Below, one piece after another: positions 1 through 11,496 of a DNA stretch of 64,000 nucleotides. The notes beneath the pieces are model-generated. The model was not told the DNA's origin. It did not search any database and was given only the letters and a program-made list of their open reading frames with translations. Each line of letters starts with the position of its first letter. Position 1 is the stretch's first letter. The DNA is from Sinimarinibacterium flocculans (lineage in GTDB: Bacteria; Pseudomonadota; Gammaproteobacteria; Nevskiales; Nevskiaceae), in the NCBI RefSeq assembly GCF_003201205.1, contig NZ_QICN01000003.1, positions 186,001 to 250,000 on the forward strand, written 5' to 3'. The position numbers and the translations under genes are program-made.

Positions 1-1896
1 GAACCGCTGGAGGATCTCGGCGACCGCCTGCAGCGCGTGTGGGGGCCGGTCTCCCACCTGTTCAGCGTCAACAGCACCGCCGAGTGGCGCAAGACGTACA
101 ACGCCTGCCTGCCCAAGATCACCGCCTACAGCATCGAGCTGTCGCAGTCCGAGCCGCTGTTCCGCGCCTACCAGGCGCTCGCCGACAGCCCGGCTTTCGC
201 GTCGTACACGCCGGCGCGGCGCAAGGTGGTGACCGACGCCCTGCGCGATTTCCGCCTGTCCGGCATCGGCCTGCCGCCGGAGCAGAAGGAGCGCTACAAG
301 GCGCTGTCGCTGAGGCTTTCCGAACTGCAGACCAAGTTCGAAGAACATCTGATGGACGCGATCCAGGCGTGGAGCCTGCCGATCGACGACGAGTCGCGCC
401 TCGCCGGCATGACCGAGGCCGCCCGCCACGCCGCGCGCGAGAAGGCGCAGGTGAAGAACCTGGAGGGCTGGCTGCTGACACTGGACTTTCCCAGCTACGA
501 CGCCGTCATCACCTATGCCGACGATCGCGAGCTGCGCCGCGAGATCTACACCGCCTACGCGACGCGCGCCTCCGACCAGGGCCCGCAGGCAGGCCGGTTC
601 GACAACGGTCCGCTGATGGAGCAGATCCTCGCCGCGCGCTTCGAGCTGGCGCGGCTGCTCGGCTTCGACAACTACGCCGAGCTCTCGCTGGCGACGAAGA
701 TGGCCGAGTCGCCGGCGCAGGTCGACAAGTTCATCACCGACCTCGCGCAGCGCGCCCGGCCGCGTGCGCAGGCCGAGCTCGACGCCCTGCGCCAGTTCGC
801 GCGCCAGCGCGACGGTCTCGACGACTTCCAGCCGTGGGATGCGCCCTACTACGCCGAGAAGCTCAAGACCGAGACGCTCGGCCTGTCGGAAGAAGCGCTG
901 CGTCCCTACTTCCCACTGCCCGGCGTGCTCGACGGCCTGTTCGCACTGGTGCAGCGTCTCTACGGGATTCGCGTCGCGCGCGCCGAGGGCATCAGCACCT
1001 GGCATGCGGACGTCAGCACCTGGCAACTCACCGACGCGGCAGGCGACCCGGTCGGCGTGTTCTACCTGGACCCCTACGCGCGCGACGACAAGCGCAGCGG
1101 CGCGTGGATGGACGAATGCCTGGGGCGCCGCCGCAGTCCGGCCGGACTGCAGCGACCCTCCGCCTACCTGGTCTGCAATTTCACGCCGCCGCGCCCGGGG
1201 CAGCCGGCGCTGCTGACCCACGACGAGGCACTGACCCTGTTCCATGAATTCGGTCACGGCCTGCACCACCTGCTGACGCGGGTCGACGAGGCCTCGGTCT
1301 CCGGCATCCGCGGCGTCGCCTGGGATGCGGTCGAACTGCCGAGCCAGTTCATGGAGAACTGGTGCTACGACCCGGCGACGCTGCGCGGCTTCGCGCGGCA
1401 CTGGCAGACCGGCGAAGCGCTACCCGACGAGCAGATCGACAAGCTGCGGGCCTCGCGTCATTTCCAGACGGGCCTGGCGACGGTGCGACAGCTCGAGTTC
1501 GCGCTGTTCGACCTGCGTCTGCACCGCGATTACGACCCGGCGCGCGGCGCCGACGTCGCCGCCGCGATCGATGCCGTCCGCGACGAGGTCGCGGTGATCA
1601 AGCCGCCGGCGTTCAACCGCATGCCGTGGAGCTTCTCGCACATCTTCGCCGGCGGCTATGCCGCGGGTTACTACAGCTACAAGTGGGCCGAGGTACTGTC
1701 GGCCGACGCCTTCGCCGCCTTCGAGGAAAGCGGCTTTGCGCCCGAAACCGGCGCCCGCTTCCGCGACACGGTGCTGGCGCAGGGCGGATCGCGCGAGGCC
1801 ATGGAGCTGTTCGTCGAGTTCCGCGGCCGCAAGCCCAGCGTCGAGGCGCTGCTGCGTCACAGCGGGCTGGTGGAGGACACGGCCGCCGCCGCGTAG
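1..1896 (+). CDS. prlC: oligopeptidase A, M3 family zinc metallopeptidase (5' truncated)
   Basis: Cytoplasmic M3 (thimet) oligopeptidase that degrades short peptides, including cleaved signal peptides. The frame is open from base 1, so the start lies left of the window. About 631 codons are present against roughly 680 in E. coli OpdA, so some 50 N-terminal residues are missing. The zinc motif HEFGH is at bases 1243-1257, followed by HHLL, and the third-ligand helix with ELPSQFMENW lies about 27 residues later. The typical C-terminal GGYAAGYYSY segment is present. The gene ends in TAG at 1894-1896, converges on the ycgB homologue, and is separated from it by a palindromic element. The family call is firm. 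The GTG at 37 is not the true start. Confidence 0.95.
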   Translation, partial: EPLEDLGDRLQRVWGPVSHLFSVNSTAEWRKTYNACLPKITAYSIELSQSEPLFRAYQALADSPAFASYTPARRKVVTDALRDFRLSGIGLPPEQKERYKALSLRLSELQTKFEEHLMDAIQAWSLPIDDESRLAGMTEAARHAAREKAQVKNLEGWLLTLDFPSYDAVITYADDRELRREIYTAYATRASDQGPQAGRFDNGPLMEQILAARFELARLLGFDNYAELSLATKMAESPAQVDKFITDLAQRARPRAQAELDALRQFARQRDGLDDFQPWDAPYYAEKLKTETLGLSEEALRPYFPLPGVLDGLFALVQRLYGIRVARAEGISTWHADVSTWQLTDAAGDPVGVFYLDPYARDDKRSGAWMDECLGRRRSPAGLQRPSAYLVCNFTPPRPGQPALLTHDEALTLFHEFGHGLHHLLTRVDEASVSGIRGVAWDAVELPSQFMENWCYDPATLRGFARHWQTGEALPDEQIDKLRASRHFQTGLATVRQLEFALFDLRLHRDYDPARGADVAAAIDAVRDEVAVIKPPAFNRMPWSFSHIFAGGYAAGYYSYKWAEVLSADAFAAFEESGFAPETGARFRDTVLAQGGSREAMELFVEFRGRKPSVEALLRHSGLVEDTAAAA

Positions 1897-1941
1897 CACT
1901 GGACGCGCGCGCCCGGCATCGACGCCGGGCACACCGCGTCC

Positions 1942-2107
1942 TAGGAGTCTGGGCGGTAGGAACCGCGCAGGCGAGGCAAAGCCATTTCGAGACAGGTTTC
2001 GCGTTGATTCGAGGCCAATAGCAGGGACTATTGGCCGAGAAGCAGCGCGGAAGATGGCCGAAATGGCGAAGTCGCAGCCACGCGCGTTTCTGCCGCCCAG
2101 GCTCCTA
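1942..2107. mobile_element. MITE-like long palindromic element
   Basis: A non-coding element of about 166 bp with imperfect 26-27 bp terminal inverted repeats. The left end begins TAGGAGTCTGGGCGG at 1942; the right end, read in reverse complement from 2107, begins TAGGAGCCTGGGCGG. Further inside, GCCATTTCG (1981-1989) pairs with CGAAATGGC (2059-2067). The centre is a perfect hairpin at 2013-2036 with arms GGCCAATAG and CTATTGGCC. The whole unit can therefore fold as one long hairpin. There is no coding capacity, so any movement would need a transposase in trans. The TA at both ends could be an IS630/Tc1-type TA target duplication. The right end supplies the TAG stop of the ycgB homologue. It may also act as a bidirectional terminator between converging genes. 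Confidence 0.7.
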
Positions 2108-3679
2108 TGATTTGATCTCGCGGCTGGCGACTTCCTTGTCGTTCTCGTCGACGGTCACCAAGCGCACCGCGAAGCCCCAGAGCCGGTGCAGGTGGCGCAG
2201 CACCTGCTCGGCGTCGTCGTCGAGCGGACGCCCGCGATGGCGGCGGTGTCGCAGCGTCAACGAACGATCACCGCGGCGGTCGTAGCGCAGCACCTGAATA
2301 TCCGGGATCTGGTTGTCGCGGTTGTACTGCGCGGCCATGAGACGGCGCACGCGGCGGTAGCCGTCGTCGTTGTGGATCGCATCCACCAGGTACGCGTCCT
2401 CGCTCTGGCGGTCGGCCACGGCGAACAGGCGGAACTCGCGCATCAGGCGCGGCGACAGGTACTGCCCGATGAAGGACTCGTCCTTGTAGTTGCGCATGGC
2501 GAAATCGAGCACGCTGCGCCAGTCGCTGCCGGCGATGTCCGGAAACCAGCTGCGGTCCTCCGCCGTCGGCGCCACGCAGATGCGCTTGAGGTCGGAGAAC
2601 ATCGCGAAACCCAGCGCATACGGGTTGATGCCGCCGTAGCCGCGCTGGTCGTAGCCGCGCTGGGACACCACGTTGGTATGCGCGCTGATGAACTCGAGCA
2701 TGAAGCCGGTATCGACCAGTCCCTTGTCGAACAGCCGGTTGAGGATCGTGTAGTGCCAGAACGTGGCCCAGCCCTCGTTCATGACCTTGGTCTGGCCCTG
2801 CGGGTAGAAGTACTGGGCCATCTTGCGCACGATGCGCACGATCTCGCTCTGCCACGGCTCGAGCCGTGGCGAGTGCTTCTCGACGAAGTACAGCAGGTTC
2901 TCCTGCGGCTCGGCCGGATAAATGCGTTCGGAACGCCTGGCGCGACGCTCCGCGTCGCGCCCCGCCTTGGGCAGCGTGCGCCAGATGTCGTCGTACTGCC
3001 GCCACGCGTGCCGCTCGCGCTCGATCTGGCGCTTGCGCTCGTCCTCCACGGACAGTGGCGCCGGATGGTGGTAACGGTCGACGCCGTGCTGCATCAGCGC
3101 ATGGCAGGAGTCCAGCACCTCCTCGACCGCCTGCTCGCCGTAGCGCTCCTCGCACTGCATCACGTACTTCTTCGCGAACACCATGTAGTCGATGATCGCG
3201 TCGGCATCGGTCCACTGCCGGAACAGGTAGTTGCCCTTGAAGAAGGAATTGTGGCCGTAGCAGGCGTGGGCGATGACCAGCGCCTGCATCGGCATCGTGT
3301 TCTCCTCCATCAGATACGCGATGCAGGGATTCGAGTTGATGACGATCTCGTAGGCCAGCCCCTGGTGTCCCTTGCGGTACAGGTGCTCGTTGCGGATGAA
3401 CTCCTTGCCGAAGCTCCAGTGCGCATAGCCGATCGGCAGGCCGAGCGAGGCGTAGGCATCGAGCATCTGCTCCGAGGCGATGATCTCGATCTGGTTCGGG
3501 TAGCAGTCGAGTCCGAACTCGCCGACGGCGATCTCGCGGATCGCCCGGTCGTAGGTATCGATCAGCTCGAAACTCCACTCGCCGCCGGCAGACAACGGCT
3601 GCACGCTCGGCGGCTGGACGCGCGCACCGCTGCGCGGTGTGGCGGATCGATCCGCGCGGGCCCCGGACGGCTTGCTCAT
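2105..3679 (-). CDS. ycgB: SpoVR family protein (YcgB-like)
   Basis: SpoVR/YcgB family protein of 524 aa, close to the usual length of about 510. The family was named from a Bacillus cortex mutant, but in proteobacteria it is co-inherited with YeaG/YeaH and linked to stationary-phase stress; its biochemistry is unknown. Conserved features visible are HACYGHNSFFK, VMNEGWATFWHY and the GYGGINPYALGF stretch. The start ATG overlaps the yeaH stop by 4 bp (ATGA, 3676-3679), so the two are translationally coupled. The stop TAG at 2105-2107 lies in the terminal repeat of the palindromic element. The first 30 or so residues are low-complexity and variable. Nothing suggests sporulation here. Confidence 0.93.
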   Translation of the reverse strand: MSKPSGARADRSATPRSGARVQPPSVQPLSAGGEWSFELIDTYDRAIREIAVGEFGLDCYPNQIEIIASEQMLDAYASLGLPIGYAHWSFGKEFIRNEHLYRKGHQGLAYEIVINSNPCIAYLMEENTMPMQALVIAHACYGHNSFFKGNYLFRQWTDADAIIDYMVFAKKYVMQCEERYGEQAVEEVLDSCHALMQHGVDRYHHPAPLSVEDERKRQIERERHAWRQYDDIWRTLPKAGRDAERRARRSERIYPAEPQENLLYFVEKHSPRLEPWQSEIVRIVRKMAQYFYPQGQTKVMNEGWATFWHYTILNRLFDKGLVDTGFMLEFISAHTNVVSQRGYDQRGYGGINPYALGFAMFSDLKRICVAPTAEDRSWFPDIAGSDWRSVLDFAMRNYKDESFIGQYLSPRLMREFRLFAVADRQSEDAYLVDAIHNDDGYRRVRRLMAAQYNRDNQIPDIQVLRYDRRGDRSLTLRHRRHRGRPLDDDAEQVLRHLHRLWGFAVRLVTVDENDKEVASREIKS

Positions 3680-4905
3680 GCAGCCTCCTTGGAAAACAGC
3701 TCACGCAGCACCGGGTAGATCTCGTTGCGCTCGGTGACGCTCTTCATCGCGAAGTCGGGATGATCGATGCGGGCATAGGCGTGCGCGAGCAGGCCGAGCG
3801 CCTCCGGTTCGTCCGGGATCTCGACGTAGGCGAAGTAGCGCAGGTCGGGCAACAGCCGGTCCTCGAGGAAGGCGCGGCTCTTCTCCGGGTCGGCGCCGAA
3901 GGCATCGCCGTCCGACACCTGCGCCCCGTAGATGTTCCACGTCGCCGGATCGAAGCGGGCCTCGATGATCTCGTCCATCAGCCGCAACGCCGACAGCACG
4001 ACGGTGCCACCGCTCTGGGTGCCGTAGAAGAAGGTCTGCTCGTCGACCTCCTGCGCGTTGTCGGTATGGCGGATGAAGACCAGCTCGACGCGTTCGTACT
4101 TGCGGCTCAGGAACAGGTACAGCAGCGTGAAGAAGCGCTTGGCCAGATCCTTCTTGTCCTCGGTCATCGACGCCGAGACGTCCATCAGGCAGAACATCAC
4201 CGCGCGCGCGACCGGCTGCGGCTCGCGCACGCGATGGCGGAAGCGCAGGTCGATCTCGTCGAGAAACGGCAGCCGCGACAGCCGCGCGCGCAGGGTCTCG
4301 ATGCGCTCGGCCAGCGCCGTCGTCGGCGAGCGTGCGTACTCGGCCTCGGCCTCCTCGAGTTCACGTCGGATCGGCGCGCCGATGGCGATGCGCCGCGCCT
4401 GTGCGTTGCGCAGCGAGCGCAGCACCGAGAGATTCGACGGCACGCCGCTGGGCGTGTAGCCGGCACGACGCCACTTGTAGTCGCGCACGTCGCCGAGCAC
4501 GTTGCGGATCAGGTGCGGCAGTTCCAGGTCGTCGAAGAACAGGTTCATGAATTCTTCGCGCGACAGCTTGAAGACGAAGTCGTCTTCCGCCTCGCCCTGC
4601 CCCTGACCACCGGCGCCGCCCTCCTCCGCCGGCGGTCGCGGGATGCGATCACCCTGCTGGAAGCGATGATTGCCCGGGTGCACGACCTCGCGGTCGCCGC
4701 CGCTGCCGTGCCGGAATGCCGGCTCGGAGATGTCCTTGACCGGCACCTTCACGTCACCGCCCTGCTCCATGTCGGTGATCGAGCGACGCGACACCAGATC
4801 GTCGACGGCGCGCCGGATCTGCTCCTTGTAGCGACGCAGGAAGCGGGCACGGTTGACCGCATTCTTCTTGCGGTCGTTGAGCCTGCGGTCGATGATGATC
4901 GACAT
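3676..4905 (-). CDS. yeaH: YeaH/YhbH family protein (DUF444, vWA-like)
   Basis: DUF444 protein of 409 aa, partner of the PrkA-type kinase YeaG in stress and nutrient-limitation responses. The N-terminus (IIIDRRLNDRKKNA) is the family signature. It is followed by a Gly-rich linker near residues 90-115 and a C-terminal von Willebrand A-like fold with the metal site DVSASM (the MIDAS DxSxS pattern) and a conserved YGAQVSDGDAF segment. The gene starts 22 bp after yeaG and overlaps the ycgB homologue by 4 bp, so yeaG-yeaH-ycgB forms one operon as in E. coli and Pseudomonas. The exact molecular role is not established in the family. Confidence 0.94.
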   Translation of the reverse strand: MSIIIDRRLNDRKKNAVNRARFLRRYKEQIRRAVDDLVSRRSITDMEQGGDVKVPVKDISEPAFRHGSGGDREVVHPGNHRFQQGDRIPRPPAEEGGAGGQGQGEAEDDFVFKLSREEFMNLFFDDLELPHLIRNVLGDVRDYKWRRAGYTPSGVPSNLSVLRSLRNAQARRIAIGAPIRRELEEAEAEYARSPTTALAERIETLRARLSRLPFLDEIDLRFRHRVREPQPVARAVMFCLMDVSASMTEDKKDLAKRFFTLLYLFLSRKYERVELVFIRHTDNAQEVDEQTFFYGTQSGGTVVLSALRLMDEIIEARFDPATWNIYGAQVSDGDAFGADPEKSRAFLEDRLLPDLRYFAYVEIPDEPEALGLLAHAYARIDHPDFAMKSVTERNEIYPVLRELFSKEAA

Positions 4906-4927
4906 CCCAGGTCTCCGGGCAGACGGG

Positions 4928-6850
4928 CTACTGCGACTTGCGCACGCGCAGATACCACTCCGACAGCAACCGCACCTGCTTCTCGGTGTAGCCCTTGGCC
5001 ACCATGCGCCCGACGAAGCTCTCGTGCTTCTTCTGGTCTTCCGCGGACGCCTTGGCGTTGAACGAGATCACCGGCAGCAGCTCCTCGGTGGACGAGAACA
5101 TCTTCTTCTCGATGACTTCGCGCAGCTTCTCGTAGCTGGTCCAGTGCGGGTTCTTGCCGCCCTGCTGCGCACGCGCGCGCAGCACGAAGTTCACGATCTC
5201 GTTGCGGAAGTCCTTGGGATTGGCGATGCCGGCCGGCTTCTCGATCTTCTCCAGCTCGGCGTTGAGCGCCGCGCGGTCGAAGGACTCTCCGGTCTCCGGG
5301 TCACGGTAGTCCTCGTCCTGGATCCAGTAGTCGGCAAAGGTGACGTAGCGGTCGAAGATGTTCTGGCCGTATTCGCCGTAGGACTCCAGGTACGCGGTCT
5401 GGATCTCCTTGCCGATGAACTCGGCGTAGCGCGGCGCCAGCCATCCCTTGATGAACTCGAGGCAGCGGCGCTGCTTGTCCTCGGACAGGTGCTCGCGCAG
5501 GATGCGCTGCTCCAGAACGTACATCAGGTGCACCGGATTGGCCGCCACCTCGGTCTGGTCGTAGTTGAACGTGGCTGACAGCACCTTGTACGCGAAGCGC
5601 GTCGACATGCCGTCCATGCCCTCGTCGACGCCGGCGTAGTCGCGGTATTCCTGCAGCGACTTGGCCGCCGGGTCGGTGTCCTTGAGCGTCTCGCCGTCGT
5701 AGACGCGCATCTTCGAGTAGATGCTGGAGTTCTCCGGCTCGACCAAGCGCGTGAGCACCGACCACTGCGCCATCATGTCGAGCGTGCCCGGCGCACACGG
5801 CGCCGTCGCCAGCGAGCTGTTGCGCAGCAGCTTCTCGTAGATCTTGACCTCTTCCGAGACCTGCAGGCAGTACGGCACCTTGACGATGTAGACGCGGTCG
5901 AGGAAGGCCTCGTTGTGCTTGTTGTTGCGGAAGCTCTGCCACTCGGACTCGTTCGAGTGCGCCAGCACGATGCCGTTGAACGGGATCGCCGAGAACCCCT
6001 CCGTGCCCTTGAAGTTGCCCTCCTGCGTCGCCGTCAGCAGCGGGTGCAGCATCTTGATCGGCGCCTTGAACATCTCGACGAACTCGAGCAGTCCCTGGTT
6101 GGCCAAGCACAGGCCGCCCGAGTAGCTGTAGGCGTCCGGATCGTCCTGCGCGAATTTCTCCAGCTTGCGGATGTCGACCTTGCCGACCAGCGAGGAGATG
6201 TCCTGGTTGTTCTCGTCACCGGGTTCGGTCTTGGTGATCGCCACCTGTCGCAGCACCGAGGGCTGCACACGCACGACCTTGAACTGGGTGATGTCGCCGT
6301 CGAACTCCGCGAGCCGCTTGATCGCCCACGGCGAGGCAATGCCGGTCAGGTAGCGCCGCGGGATACCGTATTCCTTTTCCAGCGCCGCGCCATCGCGCTG
6401 CGGGTTGAACAGGCCCAGCGGCGACTCGTTGATCGGCGAGCCCTTGAGGGCGTAGATCGGATGCGCCTCCATCAGCACCTTGAGGCGCTCGGCGATCGAC
6501 GACTTGCCGCCGCCGACCGGGCCGAGCAGGTAGAGGATCTGCTTGCGCTCCTCGAGCCCCTGCGCGGCGTGCTTGAAGTAGGCCACGATCTGCGCGATCA
6601 CGTCCTCCATGCCGAAGAACTCGCGAAACGCCGGATAGCGGCGGATCAGCCGGTTGGAGAAGATGCGCGACAGCCGCGGATCGTTGCGCGTGTCGATCGT
6701 TTCCGGTTCACCGATCGCGGCGAGCATGCGCTCGGCGGGCGTGGCGTAGGCCATCGGCTCGCGTTTGCACAGTTCGAGGTAGTCGTACAGCGACATTTCC
6801 TCGTCGCGGGCCTTGAGGTAGTGACTGCGAAAACTCTCCAGGACACTCAT
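4928..6850 (-). CDS. yeaG: PrkA-type serine protein kinase / AAA+ protein YeaG
   Basis: PrkA family protein of 640 aa, matching E. coli YeaG (about 644). It has an N-terminal AAA+ ATPase domain with Walker A GPVGGGKS near residue 110 and a C-terminal PrkA domain. PrkA/YeaG is a reported protein kinase, though some homologues also behave as AAA+ proteases; it acts in starvation and sustained nitrogen-stress responses. I chose the ATG at 6848-6850 (MSVLESF) because GGAG lies about 8 bases upstream and this start matches the family N-terminus. A longer open frame up to 6958 reads like upstream DNA. First gene of the operon with yeaH and ycgB. I found no convincing sigma-54 site upstream. Confidence 0.95.
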   Translation of the reverse strand: MSVLESFRSHYLKARDEEMSLYDYLELCKREPMAYATPAERMLAAIGEPETIDTRNDPRLSRIFSNRLIRRYPAFREFFGMEDVIAQIVAYFKHAAQGLEERKQILYLLGPVGGGKSSIAERLKVLMEAHPIYALKGSPINESPLGLFNPQRDGAALEKEYGIPRRYLTGIASPWAIKRLAEFDGDITQFKVVRVQPSVLRQVAITKTEPGDENNQDISSLVGKVDIRKLEKFAQDDPDAYSYSGGLCLANQGLLEFVEMFKAPIKMLHPLLTATQEGNFKGTEGFSAIPFNGIVLAHSNESEWQSFRNNKHNEAFLDRVYIVKVPYCLQVSEEVKIYEKLLRNSSLATAPCAPGTLDMMAQWSVLTRLVEPENSSIYSKMRVYDGETLKDTDPAAKSLQEYRDYAGVDEGMDGMSTRFAYKVLSATFNYDQTEVAANPVHLMYVLEQRILREHLSEDKQRRCLEFIKGWLAPRYAEFIGKEIQTAYLESYGEYGQNIFDRYVTFADYWIQDEDYRDPETGESFDRAALNAELEKIEKPAGIANPKDFRNEIVNFVLRARAQQGGKNPHWTSYEKLREVIEKKMFSSTEELLPVISFNAKASAEDQKKHESFVGRMVAKGYTEKQVRLLSEWYLRVRKSQ

Positions 6851-7117
6851 CAACGATCTCCGATCTGTTAGCGAGGCCTCCCCGTGCACCTTCAGGGTAC
6901 GCCTGTTGACATCGATCTGGCACGTGCCCCGGACGTCGATTTTCCGACCCGCCGGCACGTTCCCGACCCTCTCTTCACATGACCATGCAATTTCCGCGCA
7001 GTTTCGCGCGCATGGGGACAGCAGGTCGCCGCGGAACGATCAGCGGTGCCGCGCCGAGACCGCCCACCACCGCCGCCGGCCCGCTATGCTGCAGGGCCCA
7101 TGATCGAAGCCCGCACG

Positions 7118-7897
7118 ATGAAGATTGCGACCTGGAACGTGAACTCGCTGCGGGTGCGCCTGCCGCATCTGCTCGACTGGCTCGCCGCCAGTCCCGTCGA
7201 CGTCGTCGGCATCCAGGAGACCAAGCTGGTCGACGACGCCTTCCCGCATGCCGAGCTGGCCGCGGCCGGCTATCAGGCCGTGTTCAACGGGCAGAAGACC
7301 TACAACGGCGTGGCGCTGCTCGCGCGCCAGCCGCTCGAGGACGTGACACGCGACCTGCCCGGATTCGAGGACGAGCAGAAGCGCGTCATCGCCGCGACCA
7401 TCGACGGCGTGCGCGTGATCAACGTGTACGTCGTCAACGGCCAGGCGGTCGGCAGCGACAAGTACGGCTACAAGCTGCGGTTTCTGGAGGCCTTGCGTCA
7501 CTACGTGGCCGACGAACTGTCGCGCCATCCCGAGCTGGCGGTGGTCGGCGACTTCAACATCGCCCCTGCGGTGGAGGACACCCATGACCCGGCCGTCTGG
7601 GAAGGCCAGATCCTGTGCTCGGAGGCCGAACGCGACGCTCTGCGCGCGCTGCTGGCACTCGGCCTCAAGGACAGCTTCCGCCTGTTCGAGCAGCCGCCGA
7701 AGAGCTTTTCCTGGTGGGACTACCGACAGGCCGCGTTCCGACGCAACATGGGCCTGCGAATCGACCACGTGCTCATCTCCGGGCGCCTCGCGCAGCGCTG
7801 CGTGCAGTGCCAGATCGACACGGCACCGCGGCGCCTGGAGCGGCCGTCCGACCATGCGCCGGTGGTGGCAGAATTTGTCGCGTCAAGCCCGAAATGA
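7118..7897 (+). CDS. xthA: exodeoxyribonuclease III
   Basis: Exonuclease III / AP endonuclease of the EEP superfamily, 259 aa, acting in base-excision repair at abasic sites. Visible motifs are the N-terminal KIATWNVNSLR (Asn ligand), GIQETK (metal-binding Glu near residue 34), VVGDFNIAP (catalytic Asp/Asn) and the C-terminal RIDHVL and SDHAPV that carry the catalytic Asp-His. I chose ATG 7118 to fit the family N-terminus. An ATG at 7100 (six residues longer) is also possible and has weak GGG upstream. Divergent from yeaG. Nothing odd in length or motifs. Confidence 0.95.
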   Translation: MKIATWNVNSLRVRLPHLLDWLAASPVDVVGIQETKLVDDAFPHAELAAAGYQAVFNGQKTYNGVALLARQPLEDVTRDLPGFEDEQKRVIAATIDGVRVINVYVVNGQAVGSDKYGYKLRFLEALRHYVADELSRHPELAVVGDFNIAPAVEDTHDPAVWEGQILCSEAERDALRALLALGLKDSFRLFEQPPKSFSWWDYRQAAFRRNMGLRIDHVLISGRLAQRCVQCQIDTAPRRLERPSDHAPVVAEFVASSPK

Positions 7898-7986
7898 GCA
7901 AGGGTTCACTGTTCAGGCTCGCCCCGACGGGTCTAACATTGAACCCGTTCACACGGACCGTCACCGCCACGCGCCGGAGGAGCCTG

Positions 7987-8982
7987 ATGACCGCACAGCG
8001 GCGCAATCATTACGACGTCACCAACACCGTGCGCATCTCGCATCCGCACGACGTCGAGATCGCGGTCTGCGGGCTGTTGTCCGATCTGTATCCCAATGTC
8101 GACCTCGCCCCGCTGAGGCAGGCCTTCGACACCTTCGGCCGGCTATACGCCGGCCTGCTTCCGGGCTATTCCGGCTGCGACACCTGGTATCACGACGCCC
8201 AGCACAGCCTCGATTGCGCGCTGGCGATGGCGCGCCTGCTCGACGGTCACGAGCGCAGCGTCCCGGCGGCCACCCAGCTGGGCGCACGCCGCGCCGTGCT
8301 GGGGCTGATCATCGCGCTGTTCCACGATGCCGGCTACATCCGTCGCGAGGGCGACACGGCCACCAACGGCGCCGAATACACCCTCACCCACGTGCACCGC
8401 AGCGGCGAATTTCTCGCCGGGTTCCTGCCGACCGTGGGCTTCGCCACCGAAGCCAGCCTCGCACACCGCATCGTGCACTTCACCGGCTACGAGATCGCGC
8501 TGGACCAGATCCGCGTCGCCAACACCAAGGACCGCCTGCTCGGCTTCATGCTCGGCAGCGCCGACGTGCTCGCACAGACGGCCGATCGCTGCTATCTGGA
8601 GAAATGCCGCGACTTCCTCTACCGCGAGTTCGCGCTCTGCGGCCTGGCCGGTGACGGCCATCAGGCGGTGTACAGCTCGGCGGACAACCTGCTGGAGAAG
8701 ACCTTCGAGTTCAACCAGCGGCTGTGGGAGGAGCGCCTCGACGGCTACTTCGGCGGCATCCACCGCTTTCTCGACGCGCATTTCGGCGGTCCGAATCCCT
8801 ACGTCTCCGCGATCCGCGAACACATGGAGCGCATCGACCGGCTCAGCCGCAAACGCCGGTACGGCGAGCTGACGCGTCGCCCGGTCGCGATCAACGCCCA
8901 GCGCCTGCAGCGCATCCTGGGCCGCAGCGCGCGGCGTCGCGGAAACGCCGCCGGCCGCCGCGGTCAGCGGCTCGCGGCCTAG
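7987..8982 (+). CDS. HD-domain protein, putative phosphohydrolase
   Basis: Cytoplasmic 331-aa protein with an HD metal-dependent phosphohydrolase fold. Candidate ligands are the His in YHDAQHS, the HD pair in LFHDAGYI and a later His in the THVHRSGE region. Overall this resembles cyclic-nucleotide phosphodiesterase-type HD proteins, but I cannot name a substrate. The C-terminal 35 residues are very Arg-rich and probably disordered. The start at 7987 is supported by GGAGGAG at 7976-7982; the frame stays open upstream into xthA, but that part overlaps a real gene. The next gene, ggt, converges 12 bp away. Given the nucleotide cyclase at 34.5-35.4 kb, a role in cyclic-nucleotide turnover can be considered but is unsupported. 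Confidence 0.75.
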   Translation: MTAQRRNHYDVTNTVRISHPHDVEIAVCGLLSDLYPNVDLAPLRQAFDTFGRLYAGLLPGYSGCDTWYHDAQHSLDCALAMARLLDGHERSVPAATQLGARRAVLGLIIALFHDAGYIRREGDTATNGAEYTLTHVHRSGEFLAGFLPTVGFATEASLAHRIVHFTGYEIALDQIRVANTKDRLLGFMLGSADVLAQTADRCYLEKCRDFLYREFALCGLAGDGHQAVYSSADNLLEKTFEFNQRLWEERLDGYFGGIHRFLDAHFGGPNPYVSAIREHMERIDRLSRKRRYGELTRRPVAINAQRLQRILGRSARRRGNAAGRRGQRLAA

Positions 8983-8994
8983 CGCCGCGCCCTA

Positions 8995-11430
<2,436 letters not shown>

Positions 11431-11496
11431 GTCTGCTTCCCGTACGCTGTGATGCCGAGGACGATCCGCTTCGGGGCAATATACGCGTCCGCGCGC

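Noticed and set aside
2105-3679. Sporulation gene because of the SpoVR name
   Set aside because: The yeaG-yeaH-ycgB operon is common in non-sporulating gammaproteobacteria and the window holds no sporulation genes.
6907-6929. TTGACA followed by the palindrome GGCACGTGCC in the yeaG-xthA gap, considered as promoter and operator
   Set aside because: No -10 box at 16-18 bp and no match to a sigma-54 site on either strand; not enough for a regulatory call.
6851-6958. N-terminal extension of YeaG by 36 codons
   Set aside because: The shorter start has a good GGAG at correct distance and matches the family N-terminus; the extension has no conserved features.
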